A DNA stretch of 27,495 nucleotides from Paramarasmius palmivorus (GCA_037176845.1 JAYKXP010000316.1:1-27495), one strand, 5' to 3'. Positions 1-11,110 are shown, numbered from the stretch's first letter. A program made the numbers and translations. The notes: generated by a model from the letters alone, not told the origin.

Positions 1-1192
1 CCTGGACACCATCACCGAGTTTGTTCTTCGGATTTCAACAAATTGTCTCGTATATCGCCACTCAAGGACAGCGAACCTGGGGGCTAGTTGGACCTGGTCC
101 TTGGGAAGACACCTTGCGCGTGTTGAAGGAACGGGGGGAAAAAACAATATGTTCGCAGCTTATCGTGATCCAGCCACGTTCCGCCAGGGCCACGGGGCGT
201 CGAGGAACGAATGAAAGATGAAAGCCGAAGAACATCAGACATGGGCAAGGTTGTCAATGAAGAAGAGATGCCGATTCGAGCAGAGGACCTGCTTACCATC
301 GACCGCACTGAGTGGAATCATCGCACCGAACATGGCACCGCGAGACTCGCAAGAGTTATTCATGGATCTGGGCACTCTGGGGGCAAAGATTGACCTCAAC
401 GATGCGCAGCAACGAGAATGAGAACGAGATTCTTCGTTCCGAGGTGGTGTAAGAGTCGTGCCAGAGCTAGCTATAATCGGGCCACGGAGAGTACTGTGTT
501 AAGAGAGGAAATGAGAAGAGTGCTATCTTATCTGGAGTGGATGGCCAAGGAGTGGGTATCACGAGCAGTCATGCCAACATGGACGAGTCATCAGCAGAGT
601 GAAAGGGGAGGCGAGTATTTGCGCTGGGCCTATGGCAGCAGTACAGCGTGAATTGAAGGACCATTTTATTAGAGCTTTTGGTCCTAGCGCTGCCTTCTAT
701 GAAGCTGAGGTCGAACAGGCTAGCACAGGAAGTGGCCGAAGAGCAGGAACGAAAGGCAAAGGCGAGGAGGCACTGGGTCCGTGCAAGCCTGGCAGTGCAT
801 GAACAGACAGAAATCGAGCTGAGGTGATGAGGATATGAGGATGGCGAGGACGCGAGGATGTTGGATATGGGGTGGGTGACCAAGACGAACAGGGCGTGCT
901 GTGAACGAAAGGATTCCCGGGTCGAGTTCTCGGATGATGATCTTTCTGAGACAGATCAAGATAGCATGTATCCTGCCGGTTCAAGATCTTTCGGACGATG
1001 AAGGATCAGCCTGGAACAACGATTCAGCTCATGCGGAGGATTGGGATTGCTCGGACGAAGACTTTGGTAATATGGATACGGGTGATGCGGAGGATTGGGA
1101 GCACGACAACGAAGAGTTCGGTACTATGGATACGGGTGAGCAAGATGATGAGACTGTTTATGCAGATGATTGGAAGGTTAGGCCATGCAACT
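1..1192 (+). pseudogene. Copy A fragment: 3' end of KDZ transposase (frame-broken)
   Basis: This stretch matches 20647-21792, the C-terminal region of the KDZ transposase, but small indels split the frame into short pieces. Recognisable fragments include the segment ending in the GPGPWEDTLRVL motif and the acidic tail with two AEDW repeats near 1035-1170. Because copy B reads openly across the same bases, the breaks here are more likely uncorrected sequence errors at a contig end than biological decay. It is also truncated at the window edge. Confidence 0.85.
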
Positions 1193-1468
1193 GAAGATGC
1201 CATTGTACAGAGAATGTCGTATGTAGCTGGGATACTGAGGAATGTATTTGGACATCACATCGTATCTTACATATTAATATAACAATAGTGTTCTTGAAGA
1301 CCTGCATGGAAGTTTTGACGTAGTGGTACCTGGGCGTGGGCTGGCTTTCTGCTGACTAAGGTCGCTCAATGTCCGGACGTTCGAATCTCTTACGCTTTTT
1401 AATGGGATTGAGACACTGCTTGGGGATCAACTAGAGTATAGAAACTTGATATACAACTACCTTGTAGT
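1193..1468. other. Short spacer between convergent genes, copy A
   Basis: Noisy copy of 21793-22059. No gene is seen. It holds the 3' untranslated regions of the convergent KDZ and KOW genes and a tRNA-like T-arm motif (GTTCGAATC) followed by a T-run. Confidence 0.5.
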
Positions 1469-3400
1469 CTAGTGGTGTCCGCGCCTCCTTGTATATGACA
1501 AATTTCTTCTCAGTTTCGGTTCAAGTCATTGTGGAGCCTTTTTGAGACACTATATGTCACCCATAGCCTGCCAATACCCACAATATTGGACTTGGAGATT
1601 GCCATCTGTGATATATCACTAGCTATTGGGTTTAACCATGCTTGATATATGACTGGAGACCCCATGGCTGCGCGATAACACCCAGTAGCTGCCGTATTTG
1701 GCGATAACAAAACCAGCCTTGATCCTTTGTTTGGTCCAGCGAGAACCTTAATCCAATCCCATGGATTCAAACACCTTTTTCAACTGGATGATGGTCACAA
1801 CACACGAAGCTCTTGGAAGCCCTGGTCTGGTCGACCTCGATAGTCGCGAGACCCTGTTCGTGCATTTTTTCCACTAGCCACCCCTTATTTCCAGACTCGA
1901 CTTCCTGAACATAATCGCCGCTTTGGAAGTGCCAACTGTCCGGCATCGGTGGTGGAAAGGAACGTATCAGAGGATGACAAGATAGGATGAATGCTTGCCC
2001 AAGTGCAGTGGGAATATGGTTAGCAGGATACAAGACACTCTCTGCCAAAAGTAACTGCATGCAATCCAAACACCATGGTCCTTCATCGCGACTTGTTGTT
2101 TCCTTGAACCCGAAAGTGTGTAGTGGTCACAAAACTCTTCCCGTCTTCCCCATCGTGTTTGGTCGGTTGAAGTAGGCATGTGATATTGATGTAGTGTGGA
2201 TCCTTGAAATGACCAGCATCTTTCCTAGAGCTTGGATACTTTGAACGAGGCCACAAGTTGGGGATTAGTTGAAAAGTTCCGGAAGTGGTCGCCGTTGCGT
2301 GGTCGTTTCGCGTGAGTCCTCACTTGATCCTTTGTTGGAGGAATGAGGTGGGATACTGAGATGTTAACTACTTTGACGTCCAGACATCTTTGAACGACAA
2401 AAACGAGATAGAATGAAAAAGAATGCGATATCCCGCAGTGTCTCGGTATGATTGCGTTGGCTGAACACTTGACACATCCAAAGGGTTTGTATGGGATGAT
2501 GGGATAGTTGTTTCATTTTCCCATACCACGCCTATATCACCTTTGTACAAGCCTTGACAAATGGATACCCACTACTCCATCACGCAGGCGACGTAAAAGG
2601 GTGGATGGAATTTGGTTTGCGTTCCGCAAATCGCGACCAATTGACGCATAACATTCACCTGGCCTGCTTGCTAAGGCAGTTCGATGCGGAGCGCGAGAGG
2701 GCGCTGGGCCCTTGTAAACTGTAGAAGGAAGTCGCTTGGTGGTTCTGAGTTCGCCGCTTGTTCAGGGTTATTCCCTGTGAATATTGGCCCGGATCTCTTC
2801 CCTTTGCCACAGTCTTCTCTTTTTCCTTCTCTGCTCGCAAAACGGGTCCCAATCTACCTTTCCGATCCCAGAATATGGGTGGGTGAACAGGGTTAACATG
2901 GGGCACTACCAACCGGGATAGGATATAGTCTGTGAGTCGCGATCGTTTACCAACGCGGTACGGCAGTCGTGGTCCCGTGGAGCCTGACGCATTGTGCATT
3001 CTCATATCAGGATGATTAAGTAGAAGACGGGACCAAGGAGAGTCTTCGATGCTGGCATCCTCAATGCGGTCGTGGTCATGCTGGCTTCGGAAAAGCTGCC
3101 CATCTTTCGATATGACTGGGCAAGCTGTTGTAAGATTGCGTGTTCTGACTCGTTGGAGAGTGCATTGATGGGTACCCATCTGAGTGAAACTAGAGCGGCG
3201 GCGTGGGCAGGAAGCTTGGTCGTCGTCAATGAACCAGTTCTGAAAGACTTTCAGTACGGAAGCAAAGGAAGGCACGATGTACACTCACCCATGGGTGTTC
3301 CTTCATCATATCGCTTTCCCAATCATCCCTCATCGCTCTCAGCCACGGCTTCGATGTCGAGAAAGTGCAAAAGCTCGGAATCGGGCTGTTGTCGAGTCAT
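1469..3400 (-). pseudogene. Copy A of the Spt5-like KOW gene (frame-broken)
   Basis: Same gene as 22060-23916, but interrupted by many one- to several-base indels, so only fragments of up to about 210 residues stay open. Start ATG (complement of 3398-3400) and stop (complement of 1469-1471) are both recognisable. Indels cluster in the outer part and disappear towards 3333. This matches falling consensus quality towards the left end of the window. Use copy B for the protein. Confidence 0.85.
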
Positions 3401-3887
3401 GAGTTGGTAGGGTGAATTGATTTAGCCCTAATGGGATATGTGGTAGAGCACCCACACAAGTCAGCATGTAATAACCGTACACGTTAAATGACTCACAGTG
3501 CAAGGACGAAGATGACGGTTACGACGAAAGAGCGGAAGTTTGTTAGGAACGACCCCGCGTGAGAGTGAACCAGTGTAAGCGCCGTTGTTTTTTTAGGCGT
3601 CTACCACAGTTTAAACTGTGGACATTCTGATGTAAGCACGTTTTTGCAAACTTTGGTGCTCCCCACCGTGATGTATGATGACAAGACATACCTGTTACCC
3701 AGTGAGTGAAGCGAAAATCAATAACTAGACGTGCTCAATGTTGTTGCATATCAGTAAGCACTACGAGTGTTGGATTGCATGAGAGGGTTGTAAGGGATGT
3801 TCTCCATAGTTCGCTTCACAGGTGTGTCACATAGTTCATTCTTTGGGCAAAACAAAGGCTTAATGGATACATCAATCTATTTCGACA
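3401..3887. other. Intergenic region upstream of KOW and downstream of HECT, copy A
   Basis: 487 bp without a convincing gene. Both flanking genes run on the minus strand, so this should contain the HECT 3' untranslated region and the KOW promoter. It is identical to 23917-24392 apart from the region next to the HECT stop. The only strong structural element seen is the perfect palindrome at 3604-3621. Confidence 0.6.
3604..3621. repeat. 18-bp perfect palindrome CCACAGTTTAAACTGTGG
   Basis: The sequence equals its own reverse complement over 18 bases and lies about 200 bp upstream of the KOW start codon. It recurs unchanged at 24120-24137. It could be a dimeric-factor binding site or a cruciform-forming element; function unknown. 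Confidence 0.8.
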
Positions 3888-6800
3888 CTAGCCCCCTGTG
3901 AACCCTACTTTCATCACCTCAGATAACTGCTCGCTGAATTGAGCTCGTACCCAGCCGTCCAACCCGCCTGGGAAGAAGAGAGGGTCACAATTCCTGAAGA
4001 AATTCTCGCTAGCGTCGGAGAAATATATCCTCGCAGAGCTGGTGCAAGACATGATCTCTACCGACGCATCCTTGATCTCGGAGTTATGCCCTTCTAATCG
4101 ATGCATCATGAACTAGACCGGTATCTCAGCAACAACATAGGGAGGGACAGGAAAGACGTACGGAAAGGGACGCGTGAGGAGTGAGGTATCTGGCACCTGT
4201 CATGAGGACCACAAAGGCTGCATTTCTGTCAGCGTGAGTTCGCAGATAATATTTGATTGCGTCTTCCAGAGGTTTGACTTCGTTTGGTGTCAACAGAGTA
4301 CTGCAAACGCGGACCCTATCCCAGGCACGTTGGTATCTGGGAGAGGCCAACCGATATAGATCTCTGACGTTCTTCATCACGGAAGGTCGCTCGTCATTAT
4401 CGTCCTCATCACTTTTGGTGGTCATGAGGAACTTTATATGGGTTTAGCACCGCAATATCAACACCGAGAACACTGTACTCACATGTGGCACCGACTTGAA
4501 CGTGAAAGTCTCCCAGAACCCCTCACGCACTAGAAGGAAAGCCTCGGTGTTGTAGAACTCCTGACTACCCGTGAGGAGTTCAGCTAGCAGAGGATGCCAA
4601 TTCTTCTCTCTCTGAGCAGGGGTCCAGCACGTGTGTTGATCTAGGAACTTCACCTCGTTGGTGTAACTTCGTGCATTACTCAGCAATCCGGGGAGGTGCT
4701 CATCAAAACAAAGGCAGTCGGTCCTATTGTCATCGAGCAATGGGGCGAGCCCCAGTCCAAGATCCATATCGAGCTCCTTGATGTCTTCGATGGATAGTTC
4801 GTCTATGAACCGCCACGGTGTTCCACGATCAGCCATCAGCAGCAAAAGGATGAGCGGTGATACGGGCAGAGGAGGGAGACCGGTGTTGAGAATGAAAAGG
4901 GCAACTATCATTCCGAAGCAATGATATCGCACGCGCAAGGGGCTATCACGATTAACAGGCTGCACCGTGGATATTGCAATACCTGAGCCTCGAGGTGAGT
5001 AAGAGCAAGGCACATATCGATCATTCAACTCACCAAGCAGTTTAGAGCCGCGGCTATTACCTTCATTTCTGTGTTCCAACGTCACACCGAGTTCGTCAAT
5101 GGCCTGTTGCAGAAGTAGCGTCCAAATCTGCATGGTGACTCCGCGACCGTAAGACTCTCGAGACCTGTGCACTCGAGAGTCGTAAGTGGTGTCTTGGGTG
5201 ACAAGTCTGGGTGCACGGAATGACATCAGCGCCCGTTCTGCATCGGGATGGTCAGGAGGATTCAGCATATGGGTGCTCCAAGGAAACGCTGGAACATTCT
5301 TCATTCGCATAGAGTCGCCGTCAATATTCCAACCCCAAGAGATTCCATCGTGGACGTAGGCGTGTTGAGAGACATGTCTCAGAAGTCTGAGGAATTCCTG
5401 CCCAGTCATAGCCGGGTTCTTGGTGGAGATTTCCAAGTAGTTTTGAGGGCGAAAGCGACGCGGAGTTTGACAAACGTCAATGGGATCTTCTCCGAACGTG
5501 AGCCGAGTGACATCAAATATATGGTCTTCCAATCTATCATAGATTGGGAACTGGTCAACCACCTGAAAACGGCAGGGTCAGTGAGAAGATACAGGGCAGT
5601 TCGAATGACATCAGACTTACAGTGTCGTCTTCGCTATTTTCACCGTTCAGAGTATCAGGGTCAGGGGACAAGGCGGATGGGTCCGGTGAGTTCTGTCGAA
5701 TAAGTGTTAGTCCCACAATTCATATCAACCTCCAGAGAAGAAACCATACCTGGGAAGACCCTGGGATAAACAACCCCTCGGGAGGGGGTGAAAAGTGGCC
5801 AACACTCCACTGCAGATCCTCTTCTGACAGAGGATTGTTTGTGCTGGAAAACTCGAGTACACCCTCGTCACCGTGGATCTGCATGGGTGGCAGATCAGGA
5901 CATTGCATAGCACGATAATAGGTGGCATGACCAGGACGCCGTTCGAAGTTCAGGCACTGGAGGATGGAGCGAGCAATGTAGGCCTGGTCGGTATTGTCGT
6001 GAGCGCGGTGGAATTGTTCATATGCCGACATGAAAACGTCTGGGAAACAGTCGTGTACCACCGCCTTGTACAGAGGTTTGTCCTGCTCTTCGGGACGCAG
6101 CAAACAAATCTGAGGGATATTGAAGCCAGGGAGGTCGAGCTTCATGCAAATTTGGAAGTTCGAGGGAGCTGGGAGTAAAGCATCCATTAATCACAAAGCA
6201 TAGCAAAAATAGGTGAGTAAATACCAAAAAAAAGTGTTCCTTCAGCCTCTGAACTCAGTGACACCTTAGACTTGTAGTCCTTCTTGATCTTGTTCGGTTT
6301 CCACAGCTCTGGTGCGGGGGCATGCGTGGAATATGGAGCGAGACGTCTTCTATTGATCTTGTGTAGGCACCACAACGGCGAATCGGTAGATCGGTCCAGG
6401 CTGGATTCCACGATCGATTGCAATTCCAGAGTGATGGCGTCTTGGATGCGTTGATACAACGAAACGCTGTCCTCGGTGTACCGGAAAGTAGTCTTGAAAC
6501 ACAGTCCAACCTTCTGGAGGTCCACCATAAAGGCTCTGATGTTCTCGTTGGTGAAATCCCAGACGTGGGATTCGCACAGAGCTACCGGCGTGGATGAATC
6601 CGCCTGACATTTGGAACACTGGGAGTAAGGAGAGGAGAAGTCAGTTTGGCAGAGCACTGGACATATGGATTCTGGAACCTACTTGGTGAGGCAAGATAAC
6701 CAGCCACAGGACGAGGTACTCAACATGCTGTCGGCGAGCTCTCTTTGCTGGAGGTGGCGCAGAGAACTCAGTGACATCTAACCGACGCTCATCGGCAGTT

Positions 6801-7399
6801 TGGAAGCTGCGAGTACGACTACCAGAACCGACATTCTGCGTTGGCAAGCGTGCCATGTGAGCCCGGCGAACCTGTTCAGCATTGGGAACAGGTCCTGATG
6901 GAAGAGAGACGGGCGGGTTGAATTCAGTCGGAATTTGCAGGAAGGCCTGAACGACTGGCGCGATGCTGGAGGAGGTCGACACCGTCGAGAGATTGTTGAG
7001 AGATGGAGGCTGAGTATTGTGAATGGCCGTAAGGGCTGCAGAAGTCGAGCTAGAAGAAAGGGATAGAGCGGTAGATCTAGACGGAGTTCTGGATGGAGTA
7101 CCAGGAGGAGCAGGAGAGGCAACAACCCCGCGAGACGGCGTCGAAGGGTAGGATGCGAGGGAGGTGTCTGGTAGAACAGCTGAACGAGTCGGAGTGGAGA
7201 TCGTAGAGGTGAAGATGATCCCTTCGGTGGCAAGGTGGTTGCGTTGAGGGGAGGCGAGTAAATCGATGGGGATAGTGAGAGCTGCAACTATGCCGGAATT
7301 CGTGGGTCGGCTTGTGGTCGAAGCCGTGGAAGCGATTGGTGCTACGCTACTGCTGCCTTGCACAAATGGATTGCACCTGTAGGGGCACCCTACATACAT
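3888..7399 (-). CDS. Divergent HECT-type E3 ubiquitin ligase, intact copy
   Basis: Seven exons (7399-6683, 6618-6225, 6168-5750, 5692-5621, 5562-4483, 4431-4162, 4112-3888) join in frame to about 1,058 residues; introns are 49-64 nt. Residues 1-230 are Ser/Thr/Pro-rich and probably disordered, followed by a CxxC...CxxH zinc-ribbon-like motif at about 240-258. The C-terminal 400 residues resemble a HECT domain: a GRGVTMQIWTLLLQQAI segment at about 673, a FGMIVALFILNTGLPPLPVS helix pair at about 750, an ELSIEDIKELDMDLGLGLAPLL-type segment shortly after it, MTGARYLTP in the C-lobe, and SCTSSARIYF at about 1006, whose Cys aligns by position with the thioester Cys. HECT enzymes pass ubiquitin through that Cys to substrates. 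The tail after it is longer than usual. The assignment rests on recognised pattern, not a search; the start could lie in an unseen upstream exon. Confidence 0.7.
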
Positions 7400-7427
7400 G
7401 AGGATATTGGCGAAGCCAATATCCTCA
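7399..7427. promoter_or_regulatory. Perfect 13-bp hairpin overlapping the HECT start codon
   Basis: TGAGGATATTGGC, loop GAA, then GCCAATATCCTCA: a 13-bp perfect stem with a 3-nt loop. On the minus strand the proposed ATG of the HECT gene (complement of 7397-7399) touches the base of the stem, so the hairpin would sit at the very end of the 5' leader. It may influence translation start or mark an element boundary. Confidence 0.65.
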
Positions 7428-7956
7428 GTATATATCAGAGTTGGCTTTATCCAGCACCAATTCTCGCGGGCAAGTTAAAGTGAAAGCAGCCAGCCAGGGC
7501 AAACTCTGACAAAATAGTGCTTCTTGACAGGTTTGAACTGCTGACCTTCAGTGATGTAAGGTGACTGATCATCGGTTCAAGCCAGACCCACTGCGCCATC
7601 ACGCCGTGAAATATATTACTTGCCACCTAAATACATGCCTTCATTACTAGTACAAAAACCACAGCATGGTACCGTCGATAGCAATATGAGGGGGGCTCAA
7701 TATGTGTTCACTTCCACCGCCCGAATTGCTCTCCGCACAAATGATGCACACCGCGGCGCAACAGAGCAAGAATGTTCTGTTGATTGTTTGTTTGAGCCAA
7801 ACAAACCGGTGGCTTGGGAATCACGGAATATTCCGGTAACTACACAGGTGAAGGGTGGCTTTTACACGTGATTACCACACAGGAACATCCCCAGCGCTTA
7901 AGCCAGAATAACAAAATTTAAGATTATGTTCAACGTACGACAACTATATCCAGTAA
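7428..7956. other. Intergenic region upstream of HECT gene
   Basis: About 530 bp separating the HECT start from the 3' end of the next minus-strand gene. It contains the tRNA-like stretch 7527-7605, a perfect 9-bp hairpin at 7786-7806 (GTTTGTTTG, loop AGC, CAAACAAAC) and a 12-bp palindrome CGGAATATTCCG at 7824-7835. An 83-codon open frame at 7620-7871 (+) has no recognisable features and is not called. Confidence 0.5.
7527..7605 (-). other. tRNA-derived (SINE-like or tRNA-pseudogene) sequence
   Basis: On the minus strand GGCGTGATGGCGCAGTGG contains a perfect Pol III A-box (TGGCGCAGTGG, 7588-7598), followed about 50 bases later by a near-perfect B-box (AGTTCAAACC, 7530-7539). A second B-box-like motif, GGTTCAAGCC, lies on the plus strand at 7573-7582. 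Acceptor and D stems do not pair properly, so this is not a functional tRNA. It is best explained as a tRNA-derived SINE head or a decayed tRNA. Confidence 0.4.
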
Positions 7957-10900
7957 CTACAGGTTTTTAGCTAGTCCAGAGAAACAGTAAATAATTTCGT
8001 CTAAGGCCCCCTCATACTCAACCAGACGGTGAGCTTTGTACTGCTTCTGACGAGTCGTATCAGTAGGTAGTTTAGCAATCGCTTCCTTCCACCAAGCGAG
8101 CGCCGGTATAAAGCTAACGATGCCGTTCCGTCCAGTGAGACGGAGATCGTCCCAGTTACCGTTGGGATCCCTTGTCAGCCGAATGCCCTTCTTTTGGTCT
8201 TTGCGCCAGTCTGGCATGCAGGCTTTGAACCAATGGAAAAACTCCTCGTAATACCATGACAAGTCCGACATATCCGGCCGATACTTGTGAGAGCGAGCAC
8301 GCCCAATCCAAGCGCCAATCCCCGAGGGACGACGATACGTCGGAAGTTGGCCGCTGCCGGTAAACCCAGTCGCACCGTCAATCCTGAGGTAGAGGCGCAG
8401 CATTTGACGAAAGTCCGCATCGATACCAACGGCTCTGGCCAGCATCAAGGTCCGAATGACATATTCCGGAGCTTCTGCAGGGGTCGGTACATCGAAGGAA
8501 GATGAGGCAGGATCAGGGGGAGATGGTGGACCACCACCAGGTGCAGATGCGGCAACATTCTGGGAATGTTCTCCATTGGTGGCAGATGGTGTGGCTTTTT
8601 TTGAATGTCCTCCATTGGAGGCCGGGGCGGAAAGAGCTGTGCGAGCCTTCTTTTTTCCTCCATTGGTAGCCGGGGCGGAAAGAGTTGTGCGAGCCTTCTT
8701 TGCTTCCTTAGTGGCGGGTTTCCGATCCAGAGTTGCGACGGCGTTTCAGGGAGGCATAGAAAACGGAATCGGGTTCATAGCCCGGCTGCTTAGTGAAATC
8801 AATGTCTGCAATCTCGACTTCATCGTCTGAGATAGACATTTTCATCTCCCTTGGAGGATCTGGGGAGACATCGGAACGCGACTGCAACGACTTTCGCCCC
8901 TTGGCCTTCCTGGACGGAGACCGATACGTTCGAATCACAGACCCAGATGAAGATGGTACGAGATCCAAGTCAATGGGTGAATCTTGGCCGCCAGAGCCAT
9001 TCTCGACAGGCGCTGGAGGCGAGGATGGAACGGTGATGGGAGACAAACGATCTGGGGAACGAGTCGCACGTGGTGGCGTTGGACGCGTGGAGACAGGACT
9101 GGAGTCAGGGTTGCGACTTGGAGAAGGTGGTGATGACGCTGATCGAGGACGAGTGACCGACTGGACATTAGGGTGCTTCTGTACTGGATGTTCAGCTGCC
9201 GCGCGACTTGAACCAGCCAAACGACGCCTGGCATCTGTTTGGTCTACCGGCATGCGACCAGCAGGACCATTCGACTGCGGGAGATGTTTCTGAGAGGATG
9301 GAGGGGCGGTCGTACAGGTAGCCTGGGGTGGAAGTTTAGGAGGCTTGCCACCCGTCGACATACGCATCGACGACCTGAACACTGATTTCTTCGGCTGCGT
9401 CGTAGTACCAGACACTGCATTTGCTGTTGAAGGAGCAGCTGCAGTGGGTTTTGAGGTCGATTTGGATGAGGAGGATACTGAAGATATTGCTGCCTTGGTC
9501 TGAACTTGGTCCTTACTTGAAGTCGAGCCAGTCATCGAGGATGAAGAGGATGGAGTTGGTAACGTCAGAGATGCACCTTGTGGGAGCTTTGGTGGCAAAA
9601 CGACGGTATCGAGGCTGACCCCGTCGGTTTCTTCGTTGATCAAGGAAGCAAGCGAAGGTGCGCCAGGTGGCAGAGCACGAGAGCGGCATTCTTCGATAGC
9701 TGTAAAGAGTTATATCCATCAGCACCATGCGACATGCGACTGCAACAGATTACTCACTGTAAACCCGTTGCAAGTACTGAGCAAAGATAGGAATGATGAA
9801 CTTCTTGTAATTCGTTCGCGAGGCGGCACCGAAATTCAATGCGAGGGGACTGCCAGCGGTAACAGCTGAGTGGGAACTGCAGAAAAAACATATCATTAAA
9901 CGTGTACATAAACTAACTTTGATGCCCATTCTACCTGATGATATTCAACCTTCCTCCGTCCGCAGGCTCAGGTCCTCCTGCAAGCAGGGTAAAGGACCAC
10001 CCAGTCGCTGCAGACATTCCATCCAGGATGGGTTGCACAAATGCAGGGACACGTTCGATGGCACTGCGTGATTGAAAAATGTCAGACCAATGTACCTCGA
10101 GAAAAAGGTTATCGTACCTCTGACGAGCTGCAGGCTCCGTTGCAGGCGGCTGACGAAGGGCTGCCTTATAGGCTTCTTCACGTTCCGTGGCTTCCGCCCG
10201 AGCTTTATCGCCGAATTCCTTCCTAGTTTCGGGCGGAAGCTTCTCGAATGCACCACGAACAACGTCTTGGCGAACAGCGACGAAAGCTTCTTTCCCTACA
10301 GCAGTTACCAGTATCAGCAATCTGAAGACTATACACCATGGATCAGGGAACGCACCTTTTTTAATAAATTTACCCTTCTTTTTCTCCCCATCAGAGTCTC
10401 CCTTCTTCCCCATCCCGTTCCCAGCTATACAACACATCAGTCAAAGCTGAACATAGCAGAAAAGGGTAAGTAAACACACCTGCATCTCCTTCCGCTTGCT
10501 GCTTGGCCACCTCCAACTCCAGAATGCGCTGTTGGATCAAAGGTTCCACGATCTCAGGATGAGCCTGAGCCCACGCAGTGAAAGCCGGAACCTTGCGACG
10601 AGGCGGTTGTGTTGTCCCTGAGAGCTTTCCGAGCAGCCTGTCGAGAGCATCAGGCTCCTTGCGAGAAGGATCGCGGGCAGCCCGCTCCCCACGACGATAG
10701 TTGAACCAACGAGCGATTTGCTGAGAAATGGGGAGAAACAGAGTCAGTCACAGTCACAATATCACAGGAATAAGCTCACGTGTACTTACATCACGGCGGA
10801 ACGCGTAACGACGCTTCAACTCTTCATATTCCCTCATCTCGCGGGCGAAGTCTTCGTCACCTTGACCAGGCTTCTGAATAGGTGGAGTAAAAACCACATC

Positions 10901-11110
10901 CTCGACGTTGTCAGGGCTAACAGCATCAATCTCCTCCGCAGAACGCTCCGTGTCAGGAGGCAAGGTTTCTGGGAAGAGATGGTTATAAACACGAGTGACG
11001 TTCGCAAGAAACTCCTGCTCTACATCCTCCTCGATAGACTTTCGATACCCAGCAATATGGGACTCAAGATAGGACAATCGAGAGCCCTTGAAGGCACCAG
11101 GGTTCGGCAT
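7957..11110 (-). CDS. Uncharacterised agaricomycete protein, TGW/LAGGPEP family
   Basis: Seven exons (11110-10790, 10720-10480, 10424-10356, 10295-10118, 10063-9935, 9876-9758, 9699-7957) give about 932 residues if one base is removed near 8722. The start MPNPGAFKGSRLSYLESH, the mid-region TGWSFTLLAGGPEPADGG and the TIEECRSRALP segment match a recurrent agaricomycete hypothetical-protein family with no named domain that I know. The middle (about residues 370-640) is a Ser/Pro/Lys-rich linker with a short acidic stretch. The C-terminal 160 residues are Trp-rich with the spaced WYYEEFFHWFKACMPDWR and GIVSFIPALAWW motifs. No catalytic motif or membrane segment is seen. It is transcribed divergently from the gene at 11538. 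Function unknown. Confidence 0.75.
8608..8704. repeat. Two tandem copies of a ~48-bp coding repeat
   Basis: Near-identical units starting CTCCATTGG lie side by side; on the minus strand they encode KKARTTLSAPATNGG and KKARTALSAPASNGG in the linker of the uncharacterised protein. A third, more diverged unit lies just before 8608. They probably arose by local duplication of a disordered, basic segment. Confidence 0.75.
8714..8732 (-). other. Apparent frameshift in the TGW/LAGGPEP gene
   Basis: The frame ending ...RRRNSGSETRH meets a TAA here. The next frame, opening ATKEAKKART, continues without a stop to the conserved Trp-rich end. Removing one base, for example from the A-run (GGAAACCC), joins them. 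Exon lengths sum to 3n+1, which supports a single extra base. This may be a homopolymer sequencing error or a true mutation. Confidence 0.7.

Larger units (their letters stand above)
1..6955. repeat. Copy A of the 6.9-kb direct terminal repeat
   Basis: This end of the window matches about 20647-27495 in the same orientation. It holds the 3' part of the KDZ transposase gene, the whole KOW gene and most of the HECT gene. Positions 1 to about 3330 carry dozens of small insertions, deletions and substitutions relative to copy B, mostly extra bases (about 130 net). From about 3333 to 4208 the copies are identical except for one C in a homopolymer near the HECT stop codon. From there to about 6955 this copy keeps open frames and intact splice sites while copy B is corrupted. 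Confidence 0.95.

Noticed and set aside
1..3330. Point-mutation silencing (RIP-like) as explanation for the damaged copy A
   Set aside because: Differences from copy B are mostly one- to few-base indels, not C-to-T transitions.
5248..5703. 151-codon plus-strand open frame
   Set aside because: Antisense to the HECT-domain exon, which has recognisable family motifs and matching splice sites.
8793..9293. 166-codon plus-strand open frame
   Set aside because: It lies antisense to the Ser/Pro-rich linker of the minus-strand gene; its Gly/Glu/Arg-rich content is the expected shadow of that composition.
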